A stretch of 64,000 bases of DNA from an uncultured Oscillospiraceae bacterium (GCA_934589225.1 CAKTNS010000001.1:62001-126000); one strand, 5' to 3'; positions 17,345 through 28,489 are shown, numbered from the stretch's first letter. Made by a program: numbers and translations. Notes: generated by a model from the letters alone, not told the origin.

Positions 17345-19978
17345 TTAAAGAGACTGAAGCGCAGCCAGGCTTTCTTCCAGGGCAGCGATCAGATCGGCGG
17401 CCTTCTTGGCCTTTTCCCGCTCGGCATTGACCACCGCCTCGGGGGCACGGGAGATGAAGTTCTCGTTGGAAAGCTTGCCGTTGAGGCTTGCCAGGTTCTT
17501 TCTGGCCTTTTCCAGTTCCTTTCCGATACGCTCCTGCTCCTTGGCAATGTCAACCAGCTGGCCCATGGGGATATAGAGCTTGGCATCCGCGGTGGCGCAG
17601 GTCACAAGGCCCTTCAGGTTCTCGGGCTCCTTCTCCAGCAGCTCCACCTTGTCGGCGTAAGCCAGGCGCTGGATGAAGCCCTCGCCCTGGGCAAAGACCT
17701 GGGGGGTGGAGGTGAGCACATACAGCGTTGCCTTCTTGGAGGGGGGCACGTTCATTTCGGCTCTGCGGTTACGAATGGCCCGGATGGCGTTCATAACAGA
17801 CTCCATATGGGCTTCTTCCGTGGCAAAATTCAGTTCCTCGGAAGAAACCGGCCACTGGGCAACGATCAGAGCGGTCTGGCGCTGGGGCAGGCTCTGCCAG
17901 ATCTCTTCGGTAATGAAGGGCATGAAGGGGTGCAGCAGACGAAGGGTCTGATCCAGCACATATACCAGCACCTGCAGGGCGGTATTCTTGCGGGAAGCAT
18001 CCTCGCTGTACAGCCGGGCCTTGGTCAGCTCAATATACCAGTCGCAGTAGGTATCCCAGATGAAATCGTAAATCTTCTGGACCGCAATGCCCAGTTCGTA
18101 CCGCTCCATGTTGTCGGTGACTTCCGCAATGAGGGTATTCAGCTTGGAAAGCACCCACTTATCCGCAATTTCCAGTTCCTGGGGAAGCTGGGGTACAAAG
18201 TCCTCCCCCAGATTCATGAGGACGTAACGGGAGGCGTTCCAGAGCTTATTGGCAAAGTTCCGCATGGCCTCGCAGCGCTCCACATAGAAACGCATATCGT
18301 TTCCGGGAGAGTTGCCGGTGATCATGTTCATACGCAGGGCATCGCAGCCGTATTTAGAAATCATTTCCAGGGGATCAATGCCGTTGCCCAAAGACTTAGA
18401 CATTTTCCGCCCCTTATCGTCACGCACCAGGCCATGGATCAATACGGTGTGGAAAGGCGTTTTGCCGGTGTGCTCACAGCCGGAGAAGATCATCCGGGCG
18501 ACCCAGAAGAAGATGATGTCATAGCCGGTGACCAGAACATCCGTGGGATAGAAGTAATCCAGGTCCGGGTTCTTGTCCGGCCAGCCCAGGGTCTCAAAGG
18601 GCCAAAGAGCGGAGCTGAACCAGGTATCCAGGACATCCGGGTCCCGCTCAATATGGGTGGAGCCGCAGTGCTCGCACTTGCAGGCATCCTCCCGGGAAAC
18701 CGTCATATGGCCGCAGTCGGCGCAGGTCCAGGCAGGAATCTGATGGCCCCACCACAGCTGACGGGAAATACACCAGTCACGGACGTTCTCCATCCAGTTC
18801 AGATAGGTTTTGGTAAAACGCTCCGGGACGAACTTGGTTTCGCCGTCTTTGACCACCCGAATGGCTTCCTCGGCCAGGGGCTTCATCTTTACAAACCACT
18901 GGGCGGAGATGATGGGCTCCACATCATTGTGGCAGCGATAGCAGGTGCCCACATTGTGGGAATAGTCCTCCACCTTCACCAGGTAACCCTGGGCTTCCAG
19001 GTCGGCGACGATCTGCTTTCTCGCCTCATAACGGTCAAGACCCTGGTATTTGCCACCCAGCTCATTGACCTTGCCCTCATCGTCCAACACCCGGATCACT
19101 TCCAGGTTGTGCCGCAGGCCGACCTCAAAGTCGTTGGGGTCGTGGGCGGGGGTCATTTTGACGCAGCCGGTACCAAATTCCATTTCCGCATAGGCATCGG
19201 CGACCACAGGAATGGGCTTATTCAGCAGAGGCAGAATCACGTTCTTTCCGACAATAGAGCGGTAGCGCTCATCCTCGGGGTTGACGCAGACACCGGAGTC
19301 ACCCAGCATGGTTTCCGGACGGGTGGTGGCGACGACGACCTCGCCAGAGCCGTCTTCCAGAGGATAGCGGATGTGCCACAGGTGGCCGGGCTTATCCACA
19401 TATTCCACTTCCGCGTCACTGAGCGCAGTCACACAGTGGGGGCACCAGTTAATAATACGGCTGCCCTTGTAAATCAGGCCCTTTTCGTACAGGGAGACGA
19501 ACACCTCCCGAACGGCCTTGGAGCAGCCCTCGTCCATGGTGAACCGGGCGCGGTCCCAATCACAGCTGGCACCCAGCTTCTTCTGCTGCTCTACGATCCG
19601 GTTGCCGAAGCGGTTCTTCCAGTCCCAAACCCGCTCCAGGAACTTTTCACGTCCCAAATCGTATCGGGTCAGGCCTTCCTTCCGCAGCTCTTCTTCCACC
19701 TTGATTTGGGTTGCAATGCCGGCGTGGTCCACACCGGGGATCCAAAGGGCATTATAGCCCTGCATCCGCTTGAAACGGATGATGCTGTCCTGCAAGGTCG
19801 CGTCCATTGCGTGGCCCATGTGCAGCTGACCGGTGACATTGGGAGGGGGCATAACGATGGTAAAGGGCTTTTTGTGCTCATCCCGCTCTGCGTGGAAGTA
19901 GCCACCCTCCTGCCACATGTTGTAAATCTCGGTCTCAACAGCCTGGGGCTCATAGACCTTGTTTAATTCTTTTGCCAT
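17345..19978 (-). CDS. valS: Valyl-tRNA synthetase
   Basis: ValS charges tRNA-Val and edits mischarged threonine. The 877-residue class I enzyme has the HIGH motif as HMGH in PPNVTGQLHMGHAMD (about 45-60), the CP1 editing domain, and a zinc-knuckle-like CADC and CEHC pair (about 415-435). GRKMSKSLGNG is the KMSKS loop, and the C-terminal coiled coil (about 810-877) is typical of ValS. The ATG follows AAAGGAGATCGTA. It is a single-gene unit with its own promoter, T-box leader and terminator, so expression should rise when uncharged tRNA-Val accumulates. Confidence 0.97.
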   Translation of the reverse strand: MAKELNKVYEPQAVETEIYNMWQEGGYFHAERDEHKKPFTIVMPPPNVTGQLHMGHAMDATLQDSIIRFKRMQGYNALWIPGVDHAGIATQIKVEEELRKEGLTRYDLGREKFLERVWDWKNRFGNRIVEQQKKLGASCDWDRARFTMDEGCSKAVREVFVSLYEKGLIYKGSRIINWCPHCVTALSDAEVEYVDKPGHLWHIRYPLEDGSGEVVVATTRPETMLGDSGVCVNPEDERYRSIVGKNVILPLLNKPIPVVADAYAEMEFGTGCVKMTPAHDPNDFEVGLRHNLEVIRVLDDEGKVNELGGKYQGLDRYEARKQIVADLEAQGYLVKVEDYSHNVGTCYRCHNDVEPIISAQWFVKMKPLAEEAIRVVKDGETKFVPERFTKTYLNWMENVRDWCISRQLWWGHQIPAWTCADCGHMTVSREDACKCEHCGSTHIERDPDVLDTWFSSALWPFETLGWPDKNPDLDYFYPTDVLVTGYDIIFFWVARMIFSGCEHTGKTPFHTVLIHGLVRDDKGRKMSKSLGNGIDPLEMISKYGCDALRMNMITGNSPGNDMRFYVERCEAMRNFANKLWNASRYVLMNLGEDFVPQLPQELEIADKWVLSKLNTLIAEVTDNMERYELGIAVQKIYDFIWDTYCDWYIELTKARLYSEDASRKNTALQVLVYVLDQTLRLLHPFMPFITEEIWQSLPQRQTALIVAQWPVSSEELNFATEEAHMESVMNAIRAIRNRRAEMNVPPSKKATLYVLTSTPQVFAQGEGFIQRLAYADKVELLEKEPENLKGLVTCATADAKLYIPMGQLVDIAKEQERIGKELEKARKNLASLNGKLSNENFISRAPEAVVNAEREKAKKAADLIAALEESLAALQSL

Positions 19979-19994
19979 TACGATCTCCTTTCAA

Positions 19995-20226
19995 CAAAAA
20001 AGCCCCGGGTGAAAAACACCCAGGGCGAAAAATCCGCGGTACCACCTGAATTTCCGGTTTTCCGGACACTCTTGCGCTGTAACGGGCTGACCCGTACTGC
20101 CCTACTTTCCTTCAGACAGTCCGCTCCCGGGCGACCATTCCCCTGCCGTTTTAAGCGTTTTCACCAGCCACGCTCTCTCTGAAATCCGGCACAATGGGAA
20201 ACCTCCCGATCCATGCGTTTGCATTT
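19995..20226 (-). promoter_or_regulatory. T-box leader (tRNA-Val sensing) of valS
   Basis: On the minus strand the leader contains the T-box core AGGTGGTACCGCG (20035-20047). The terminator follows: GCCCTGGGTG (20017-20026) with CACCCGGGGC (20002-20011), then six T. Upstream, stem I features are visible: AGAGAG followed by GGCTGGTG (near 20165-20180). A GTC at 20133-20135 is the likely valine specifier, though I could not fold stem I to prove it. Uncharged tRNA binding to GGUACC-region bases is known to favour the antiterminator. Confidence 0.93.
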
Positions 20227-20232
20227 GAGCAC

Positions 20233-20261
20233 ATTTTACTCAAGAATGCCCCGATTGTCAA
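20233..20261 (-). promoter_or_regulatory. sigma-A promoter of valS
   Basis: TTGACA (20256-20261), 17-base spacer, TAAAAT (20233-20238). The start point would fall near 20226, the beginning of the T-box leader. Confidence 0.85.
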
Positions 20262-20290
20262 GGCTTAATTCCAAATGGCTTCGTTTTTTC

Positions 20291-20319
20291 TTGACGGGTG
20301 GTGTGTTTCTGATTATAAT
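20291..20319 (+). promoter_or_regulatory. sigma-A promoter of the GtrB-like gene
   Basis: TTGACG (20291-20296), 17-base spacer, TATAAT (20314-20319), 32 bases before the ATG at 20351 which has AGGAG upstream. It is divergent from the valS promoter. Confidence 0.82.
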
Positions 20320-20350
20320 AGGACGTATTATCGAATCAGGAGTGTAGTGC

Positions 20351-21295
20351 ATGCTCAAGCTTTCCTTAGTGGTCCCCTGCTATAACGAAGGGGAAAATGT
20401 GATCCCCTTTCATGAGGCGGTGCTGGATGCCTTTCAGGACTGCGGTTATTCCATTGAAATTATTTATGTAGATGACGGCAGCCGGGACGCAACGCTTCAT
20501 AATCTGAAAAAAATATATGCCCGGCAGGATTGTCAGGTCAAAATCGTTTCCTTCTCCCGCAATTTTGGCAAAGAGGCCGGCATTTACGCGGGGATGCAGC
20601 ATGCTTCCGGAGCATATATCAGCCTGATCGACGCGGATTTGCAGCAGCGGCCCGAAATCGTGCGGGACATGGTCCAAATGTTGGAAGAACAGCCGGAATA
20701 CGATATTGTTGCCGCCTTTCAGGATAGGCGCAGAGAAGGAAAAGTCTTGTCCTTCTTCAAAAAGAGCTTCTATGCGATCATCAATCGGCTCTCCAAGGTC
20801 CCCCTGCAGCCGGACGCCAGCGATTTCCGCACCTTCCGCAGAAGCGTTCGTGACAGCATTCTGGAACTATCCGAATACCACCGCTTTTCCAAGGGGATTT
20901 TTGCCTGGGTCGGTTATAAAACCATGTTTATTCCCTATACTGCCTGTCCCCGGCAGAGTGGAGTTACAAAATGGAGCTTTTGGAAGCTCTTTAACTACGC
21001 CATGGAGGGCATCATCGGCTTCTCTACAGCCCCTCTGCGCTTGGCGACCCTGCTGGGCTCTGTTACAGGGGTTGCGGCACTGATTTATTTGGTTTGCGTG
21101 ATTTTGGAAAAGCTTATCAAGGGAATCGCCGTTCCCGGATACGCAACGCTTATTGTATTGCTCCTGTTCTTTTCCAGTATGCAGCTGTTTTGCATTGGCA
21201 TTATCGGAGAATATGTAGGCCGGACCTTTGAGCAAAGCAAGAACCGGCCAATCTATATTGCCAAGGAGGTCATTGGGGAAGATGATTCCCTGTGA
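20351..21295 (+). CDS. Family 2 glycosyltransferase, GtrB-like (polyprenyl-phosphate sugar synthase)
   Basis: GtrB-type enzymes move a sugar from a nucleotide sugar to undecaprenyl phosphate on the inner face of the membrane. The 314 residues show the GT-A domain (VVPCYNEGENV, VDDGSRD, then DADLQQRPE as DxD region). Two C-terminal membrane segments follow (about 230-253 and 265-290) with the family end IGIIGEYVGRTFEQSKNRP. It is a single gene ending in a shared terminator with a convergent paralogue (21372-22337). The sugar cannot be told from sequence. Confidence 0.88.
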   Translation: MLKLSLVVPCYNEGENVIPFHEAVLDAFQDCGYSIEIIYVDDGSRDATLHNLKKIYARQDCQVKIVSFSRNFGKEAGIYAGMQHASGAYISLIDADLQQRPEIVRDMVQMLEEQPEYDIVAAFQDRRREGKVLSFFKKSFYAIINRLSKVPLQPDASDFRTFRRSVRDSILELSEYHRFSKGIFAWVGYKTMFIPYTACPRQSGVTKWSFWKLFNYAMEGIIGFSTAPLRLATLLGSVTGVAALIYLVCVILEKLIKGIAVPGYATLIVLLLFFSSMQLFCIGIIGEYVGRTFEQSKNRPIYIAKEVIGEDDSL

Positions 21296-21302
21296 TTCCG
21301 CA

Positions 21303-21332
21303 AAAAACCCGACCTGAAAAGGCCGGGTTTTT
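21303..21332. terminator. Bidirectional terminator between two convergent GT2 genes
   Basis: AAAAACCCG-ACCT pairs with AGGC-CGGGTTTTT around GAAA, giving a short GC stem with A/T arms usable in both directions. It lies 10 bases after the plus-strand stop. Confidence 0.82.
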
Positions 21333-21371
21333 GTGAATCCAATAAGGTCTTTTAATGGTAATAAACACCCA

Positions 21372-22337
21372 TCAGTGGGCCTTGTCCTCCTCTTCCCAGG
21401 TGCGCTCACTGATAATATACCTGGGCCGGTGTTTGGTTTCCATGTAGATTTTTCCGATGTACTCACCGATCACCCCAAGGCAAATCAGCTGAACACCACC
21501 CATAAAGCAGACGATGCAGACGGTGGAGGCCCAGCCGCTGACGGTGCTGCCTACGAAATGGGCAATTAAAGCCCAGATCACGGCAATAAAGCTCAGCAGC
21601 GATACCACGCAGCCAAAACCGGTGATCATCCGGATGGGCTTTACGGAAAGGCTGGTGATGCCGTCGAAGGCCAAAGCCAGCATTTTCTTCAAGGGATAGT
21701 GGCTTTCCCCGGCAATCCGCTCGGCCCGTTCATAGTAAACACTGGTGCTCTTGAAGCCCACCAGAGGGACCATACCCCGCAGGAAAATATTGACCTCCTT
21801 GAAGTTGGCAAACTCCTGCAGCACCCTGCTGGAAATCAGGCGGTAGTCCGCATGGTTGAAAACCACTTCGGCCCCCATCCAGTTCATGAGCTTGTAGAAG
21901 CCCTCGGCGGTGAAACGCTTGAAGAAGGTGTCGGTGTCCCGCTTGCTGCGCACGCCGTAGACGACCTCGCAGCCATCCAGATAGGCATCCACCATTTTAT
22001 CCATGGCGTTGATGTCGTCCTGGCCGTCACAATCAATGGAGATGGTGATGTCGCAGCGGTCCTTGGCTTCCATGAGGCCTGCAAGGACCGCGTTCTGATG
22101 TCCACGGTTGCGGCTTTGGCTAATGCCAAGATAATGGGGATCTTTTTTGGAAAGGTCTTCAATAATGTTCCAGGTATCATCCTTGGAGCCGTCATTTACA
22201 AAAAGAACACGGCTATCCGGAGATACTTTCCCAGCGGTTTCCAAATCCTGAATTTTCTTCAGAAACATGGGGGCAGTAATGGGAAGAACCTTTTCCTCAT
22301 TATAGCAGGGAATAACGATGTACAGAACAGGGCGCAT
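21372..22337 (-). CDS. Family 2 glycosyltransferase, GtrB-like (second copy)
   Basis: A 321-residue paralogue of the gene at 20351. It has VIPCYNEEKVLP (about 8-19), VNDGSKDDTW, the DxD-region IDCDGQDD (about 100), QSRNRGHQNAVL, and two C-terminal membrane segments ending in CLGVIGEYIGKIYMETKHRP. The gene begins 3 bases after the stop of the multi-pass membrane protein, so the two form an operon. A plausible working pair is this enzyme making polyprenyl-phosphate sugar and the membrane protein using it outside. The ATG has AAAGGAG upstream. Confidence 0.88.
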   Translation of the reverse strand: MRPVLYIVIPCYNEEKVLPITAPMFLKKIQDLETAGKVSPDSRVLFVNDGSKDDTWNIIEDLSKKDPHYLGISQSRNRGHQNAVLAGLMEAKDRCDITISIDCDGQDDINAMDKMVDAYLDGCEVVYGVRSKRDTDTFFKRFTAEGFYKLMNWMGAEVVFNHADYRLISSRVLQEFANFKEVNIFLRGMVPLVGFKSTSVYYERAERIAGESHYPLKKMLALAFDGITSLSVKPIRMITGFGCVVSLLSFIAVIWALIAHFVGSTVSGWASTVCIVCFMGGVQLICLGVIGEYIGKIYMETKHRPRYIISERTWEEEDKAH

Positions 22338-22340
22338 AAT

Positions 22341-24026
22341 TTACTCCTTTCGACCCGCTTCCGGCGATACATAGACGTCGGCGCAGGGATATTCCAAATG
22401 TTGGTACTTTTTTTCTTGCATCTGCTCCCAAAGCCAACCGGAACGGTGGTTCTCATTGGGAAACGGGTTTGTGGAATGATCGCCGATTTCCGGATGCAGT
22501 ACCACCACAATATCCGGAAAATCATGGGTTTCGCCGTAGCTTTCCAGCCGCGGACTGTCAAGTGGGGTTCGCCAAGCGGTGGGAACACCGCAGGGAAAAT
22601 CCACGGCCAAATAGCCCCAGGGCAGGATGTTGGAAAAGAAAACCGTATTATCCGCTGTATAAGAGCTGTTTATGTCAGATGCCATGTCAAGGATCTCTTC
22701 GTATTGCCGGGCGTGAAGGGCAGTGGTGCGGATGCCTTTGGCGGGGCCCGCAGTCATGGTTACCGTCAGCGTTTCGATGGGCCCATCCCGGAACACACTG
22801 GTGATTCGGCTAAACATGGTCATTCCCAGGGTGACGCAGACCAAAATGACGCCGAAACGGCACAAATACTTCTGCGTATCGGGCAAAGAGGCAAACTGGA
22901 GCACCACGCCCATGGCGTATACCGGCAGGCCTACGGTAAAGGCGATGGCCTCCGTGTTTGAGCTGAGGGCCATAGAAATACCCATGGCGGCCCCCAGCAG
23001 CCGCAGGGACAAAGCCTGTATGGAGATTTGCCGACGAAGCCAGCACAGACTCAGCCCGGGCAGGCAGAACAGCGCGAAGGTGTAGGCCGCAAACCCGGTT
23101 TCCGCCAGCCGATAGCGCCAAAAGGACACCGCCGCCCCGGCCAGGGCAATCAGCAGCCCCGGAAGGGTCCCGAAGGAATCCGGGAGGAACTTTGCCCCCA
23201 GCAGAAGGACCAGACAGGACAGCATGGTCAATCCCGCCTCGTAATAATAGAGCATTTTGACGTCCCGAATGGCAGATACCAGGTTGGTGATGGGCCCTCC
23301 CACATGCTCCGGGTCCGTAAAAATCTGTTTTAGATTTGTAATCATCCCGGCAATATCCCGGGGAAGGAATGCAAGGATAAACAGGGCCGCCGCAATGCAG
23401 ATGCCCAAAAGCCCCCACCGCCCCGCTTCTCGGCCGGGCCGATACAACAGGGCTGCTATGACCCCCGGAATCACAAACAGCGCAAAATACGGCACGCATA
23501 GAACGGCCCAGCTCAAAAACACACCGGTTAAAAGAAAGAAGATTTTCCGGTTCCTGCCCTGGCTTTCCTGCCCACGCAGGAGCATGCACCAGGCCGAGAC
23601 GCACAGCAGGAGAAACAGATTATAGTAGCTGAGGCCCCAGATATTTCCCCGGGAATAGCTTAGAACCAGCCCGGCGCACAGGAAGGAAATAAGTGGCTTT
23701 TCTTTTTTACAAAGGGTAAAATAGAGCAGCAAGGAAGCCCCCAGCGCCAAAAGCGTATAGAGAACTCTGGCGAAGAGATAGATCCCCTCCGTTCCGAACA
23801 GGCTGTAATAGATACTGAGCACAGGATAAAACAAGGCGGAATAGAACTGGACCGGATGCCATTCATCCAAAATCAATTGCTGACCGTTCCACATTCGCTG
23901 GGCAAAGGTCAGATAGAAGCTTTCATCAGACCAGCAAAACCCATACCGCCCACGCTCTAACAGCACCAGTCCGATAGCCGCAAGGGCCCAGCCAAACAGG
24001 GCACGGCTTCTATTGGTTTTGTTCAA
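22341..24026 (-). CDS. Multi-pass membrane protein, probable polyprenyl-phosphate-sugar glycosyltransferase (GT39/ArnT-like)
   Basis: The product of 561 residues has about eleven hydrophobic segments followed by a soluble C-terminal domain (about 430-561, ending DVYVSPEAGRKE). An Asp-Glu in SDESFYLTFAQRMWNGQQ (about 33-50) just after the first membrane helix resembles the catalytic first loop of GT39/GT83 transferases. The start is a TTG at 24026 with TGGAGGG seven bases upstream. An upstream extension of the frame to 24083 is excluded because the promoter (24055-24083) lies inside it. It is in operon with the GtrB-like gene, which could supply its donor. The substrate is unknown. Confidence 0.72.
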   Translation of the reverse strand: MNKTNRSRALFGWALAAIGLVLLERGRYGFCWSDESFYLTFAQRMWNGQQLILDEWHPVQFYSALFYPVLSIYYSLFGTEGIYLFARVLYTLLALGASLLLYFTLCKKEKPLISFLCAGLVLSYSRGNIWGLSYYNLFLLLCVSAWCMLLRGQESQGRNRKIFFLLTGVFLSWAVLCVPYFALFVIPGVIAALLYRPGREAGRWGLLGICIAAALFILAFLPRDIAGMITNLKQIFTDPEHVGGPITNLVSAIRDVKMLYYYEAGLTMLSCLVLLLGAKFLPDSFGTLPGLLIALAGAAVSFWRYRLAETGFAAYTFALFCLPGLSLCWLRRQISIQALSLRLLGAAMGISMALSSNTEAIAFTVGLPVYAMGVVLQFASLPDTQKYLCRFGVILVCVTLGMTMFSRITSVFRDGPIETLTVTMTAGPAKGIRTTALHARQYEEILDMASDINSSYTADNTVFFSNILPWGYLAVDFPCGVPTAWRTPLDSPRLESYGETHDFPDIVVVLHPEIGDHSTNPFPNENHRSGWLWEQMQEKKYQHLEYPCADVYVSPEAGRKE

Positions 24027-24054
24027 AATCGAGCCCTCCAGATATTTTTCTCCT

Positions 24055-24083
24055 ATTATACACCAGGAATGAAGATTATTCAA
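24055..24083 (-). promoter_or_regulatory. sigma-A promoter of the membrane glycosyltransferase/GtrB operon
   Basis: TTGAAT (24078-24083), 17-base spacer, TATAAT (24055-24060). The predicted start lies about 20 bases before the TTG start codon's ribosome site. Confidence 0.82.
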
Positions 24084-24166
24084 CCCAAAGAACCGGTCCT
24101 TTCAATGGATAAAAGTGTTTTCGGGAAACGCAGACGCATCTTTGTACAGTAATTCCCTTTTGACAG

Positions 24167-24195
24167 TTGACAGAATGCTGTCAATCTTATACAAT
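24167..24195 (+). promoter_or_regulatory. sigma-A promoter of glgB with palindromic operator-like site
   Basis: TTGACA (24167-24172), 17-base spacer, TACAAT (24190-24195). TTGACAG (24167-24173) and CTGTCAA (24178-24184) form a perfect 7-base inverted repeat spaced by AATG that covers the -35 box. A further TTGACAG half-like copy lies directly upstream (24158-24166). This layout suggests repression by a dimeric regulator; which one is unknown. Confidence 0.75.
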
Positions 24196-24259
24196 TGACG
24201 CAGAAAGAAAAGGCTTGTACTATGGAAAATTAACAAGTCTTTTGAGAGGAGCTACAATT

Positions 24260-26290
24260 ATGTATCGTATTTTGGAACTGAATCCCCAACTAAAGGACTT
24301 CGCCGGTGATATTGACCTACGAATGCATTTATATCAGGACACCCAAAACAGAATCCTTTCAAAGGGCCAGAGCCTCAGCGATTTTTCCAACGCATATGAA
24401 TATTTCGGTTTTCATCATGTGCCCGGAGGCTGGTATTATCGGGAGTGGGCACCCAGCGCCTATCAGCTGTATTTGTCCGGTGAATTCAACAACTGGGACC
24501 CGACCTCCCATCCCCTGACCAACATCGGCAACGGTAATTGGGAGCTGTATCTTCCCGGCGATGACGCTCTATGGGAAGGCTGCAAGGTCAAAACGGTTGT
24601 TGAGGCCTTTATGCAGCGCACATGGCACATTCCCCTTTATGCCCGCCGTGTGATCCAGCAGGAGGGCAGCGTAGAATGGGTCTGCGAGGTAACGGACGAC
24701 CAGAAAAAATTCCCCTGGACGGATCGGAATTTCCGCCGGGAGGATTCCCTGTTCATTTATGAGGCCCATGTGGGTATGGCCCAGGAGGAAGGGAAAATCG
24801 GCACCTATCGGGAATTTGCCGATCTGATCCTGCCCAGGATCAAGCGGGCCGGGTACAATACGGTCCAGCTCATGGCCATTATGGAGCACCCCTATTATGG
24901 CAGTTTCGGCTATCAGGTGGCCAATTTCTATGCGGCTTCCAGCTGGTTTGGCAAACCGGAGGACCTCAAATACCTGGTGAACAAAGCCCACGAAATGGGT
25001 CTGTGCGTGATCATGGACGTGGTGCATTCCCATGCGGTGAAAAACACCACGGAAGGCATCAACATGTTCGACGGCACCACCTGGCAATTCTTCCATGACG
25101 GCAGCAAGGGCGACCATCCCGCCTGGGATACCAAATGCTTTGACTACGGAAAAACCGGCGTGATCCATTTCCTCCTCAGCAACCTGAAATTCTGGATGAC
25201 CGAATACCATTTTGACGGCTTCCGCTTTGACGGTGTGACATCCATGCTTTACCATGATCACGGTCTGGGCACCGATTTTAATACCAACGACAAATACTTC
25301 TCCTATAACACCCACACGGAGGCCATTACCTATTTGCAGCTGGCAAACCAGATGATCCGCCAGGTAAACCCCATGGCTGTGACCATTGCGGAGGACATGT
25401 CCGGTATGCCCGGCATGTGCCTGCCGATTGCTGACGGCGGTATCGGTTTTGACTACCGGCTGGGCATGGGCCTTCCCGACATGTGGGTCCGCACCGTCAG
25501 AGATGTGCGGGATGAGGACTGGGATATTTTCCAGATGTGGTGCAGCATGTGCATGCGCCGTCCCGGCGAGAACACCGTTGCCTATGTGGAGAGCCACGAC
25601 CAGGCCCTGGTTGGGGACAAAACCCTGATTTTCCGGCTTGCAGACGCCGCCATGTACACAGATATGGACAAGGCGACCCACAATCCGGTTATTGACAGAG
25701 CCATCGCCCTGCACAAAATGGCCCGACTCTTTACCTTGGCCGGCGGCGGTGAGGCATATCTGAACTTTATGGGCAACGAATTCGGCCACCCGGAGTGGAT
25801 CGACTTCCCCCGGGAGGGCAACGGCTGGAGCTTCCACTACTGCCGCCGCCAGTGGAGTCTGCGGGACAACGGCTACCTCAAGTACCAGTGGCTGGGTGAA
25901 TTTGACCAGGATATGATCGAGCTGGCCAAGCGTGTAGACCTGTTTAAAATGCACTTTGGCGACCTGAGACTGAATGACAGTGAGAAGAAGGTCCTGGTGT
26001 TCTACCGTCAGGGACTGATGTTCGCATTCAACTTCCACCCGACCAAGTCCTTTACGGATATCCGGGTGAGCCTGCCCCATATGGCCGACTACAAGGTCGT
26101 CCTCAATACGGATGACAGCAAATATGGCGGCAACGATCTGGTCACCCGTTCTTCCTATCCCGCCATCGTAGACAAGAAGGGAAATTCCGTTATTTCGCTC
26201 TACCTCCCTGCCCGCAGCGCCTTGGTGCTGGAAGAAGGAAAAATTCGGGTTATGCCCATGGATACCCGGAAGAAAAATCATAAAAAGTAA
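24260..26290 (+). CDS. glgB: 1,4-alpha-glucan branching enzyme, eukaryotic-like type (GH13_8-like)
   Basis: Branching enzymes cut alpha-1,4-glucan and make alpha-1,6 branches in glycogen. The 676-residue product has an N-terminal CBM48-like module (REWAPSAYQLYLSGEFNNWD, about 58-77). The GH13 barrel follows, with DVVHSHA, FRFDGVTSM (nucleophile Asp), AEDMSGMP (acid Glu) and ESHDQALVGDK. These segments match plant and animal branching enzymes much more closely than E. coli GlgB. I chose the ATG at 24260 (GAGAGGAGC upstream); the longer frame would include the promoter. No other glycogen gene is nearby. Confidence 0.93.
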   Translation: MYRILELNPQLKDFAGDIDLRMHLYQDTQNRILSKGQSLSDFSNAYEYFGFHHVPGGWYYREWAPSAYQLYLSGEFNNWDPTSHPLTNIGNGNWELYLPGDDALWEGCKVKTVVEAFMQRTWHIPLYARRVIQQEGSVEWVCEVTDDQKKFPWTDRNFRREDSLFIYEAHVGMAQEEGKIGTYREFADLILPRIKRAGYNTVQLMAIMEHPYYGSFGYQVANFYAASSWFGKPEDLKYLVNKAHEMGLCVIMDVVHSHAVKNTTEGINMFDGTTWQFFHDGSKGDHPAWDTKCFDYGKTGVIHFLLSNLKFWMTEYHFDGFRFDGVTSMLYHDHGLGTDFNTNDKYFSYNTHTEAITYLQLANQMIRQVNPMAVTIAEDMSGMPGMCLPIADGGIGFDYRLGMGLPDMWVRTVRDVRDEDWDIFQMWCSMCMRRPGENTVAYVESHDQALVGDKTLIFRLADAAMYTDMDKATHNPVIDRAIALHKMARLFTLAGGGEAYLNFMGNEFGHPEWIDFPREGNGWSFHYCRRQWSLRDNGYLKYQWLGEFDQDMIELAKRVDLFKMHFGDLRLNDSEKKVLVFYRQGLMFAFNFHPTKSFTDIRVSLPHMADYKVVLNTDDSKYGGNDLVTRSSYPAIVDKKGNSVISLYLPARSALVLEEGKIRVMPMDTRKKNHKK

Positions 26291-26296
26291 AAATCA

Positions 26297-26330
26297 GAGC
26301 GCTAACCGATTTCCTTTCCGGTTAGCGCTC
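26297..26330. terminator. Terminator between glgB and glnN
   Basis: GAGCGCTAACCG (26297-26308) pairs perfectly with CGGTTAGCGCTC (26319-26330), followed by CTTCATTTT. It lies between convergent genes; the T run is imperfect on the plus side, and T-rich sequence (TGATTTTTACTTTTT) follows on the minus side. Confidence 0.8.
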
Positions 26331-26355
26331 CTTCATTTTGTGCTTCAGAGTTTCC

Positions 26356-28440
<2,085 letters not shown>

Positions 28441-28489
28441 AATCGGGAAACATTCCTTTCAATTGAGGTTTATACACATTTCTATGCTG

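Noticed and set aside
17807..19966. Open frame of 719 codons opposite valS
   Set aside because: Shadow frame; valS is unambiguous on the other strand and the translation shows no domain.
24167..24259. 31-codon N-terminal extension of glgB
   Set aside because: It starts on the TTG of the promoter's own -35 box and has no ribosome site; ATG 24260 has GAGGAG.
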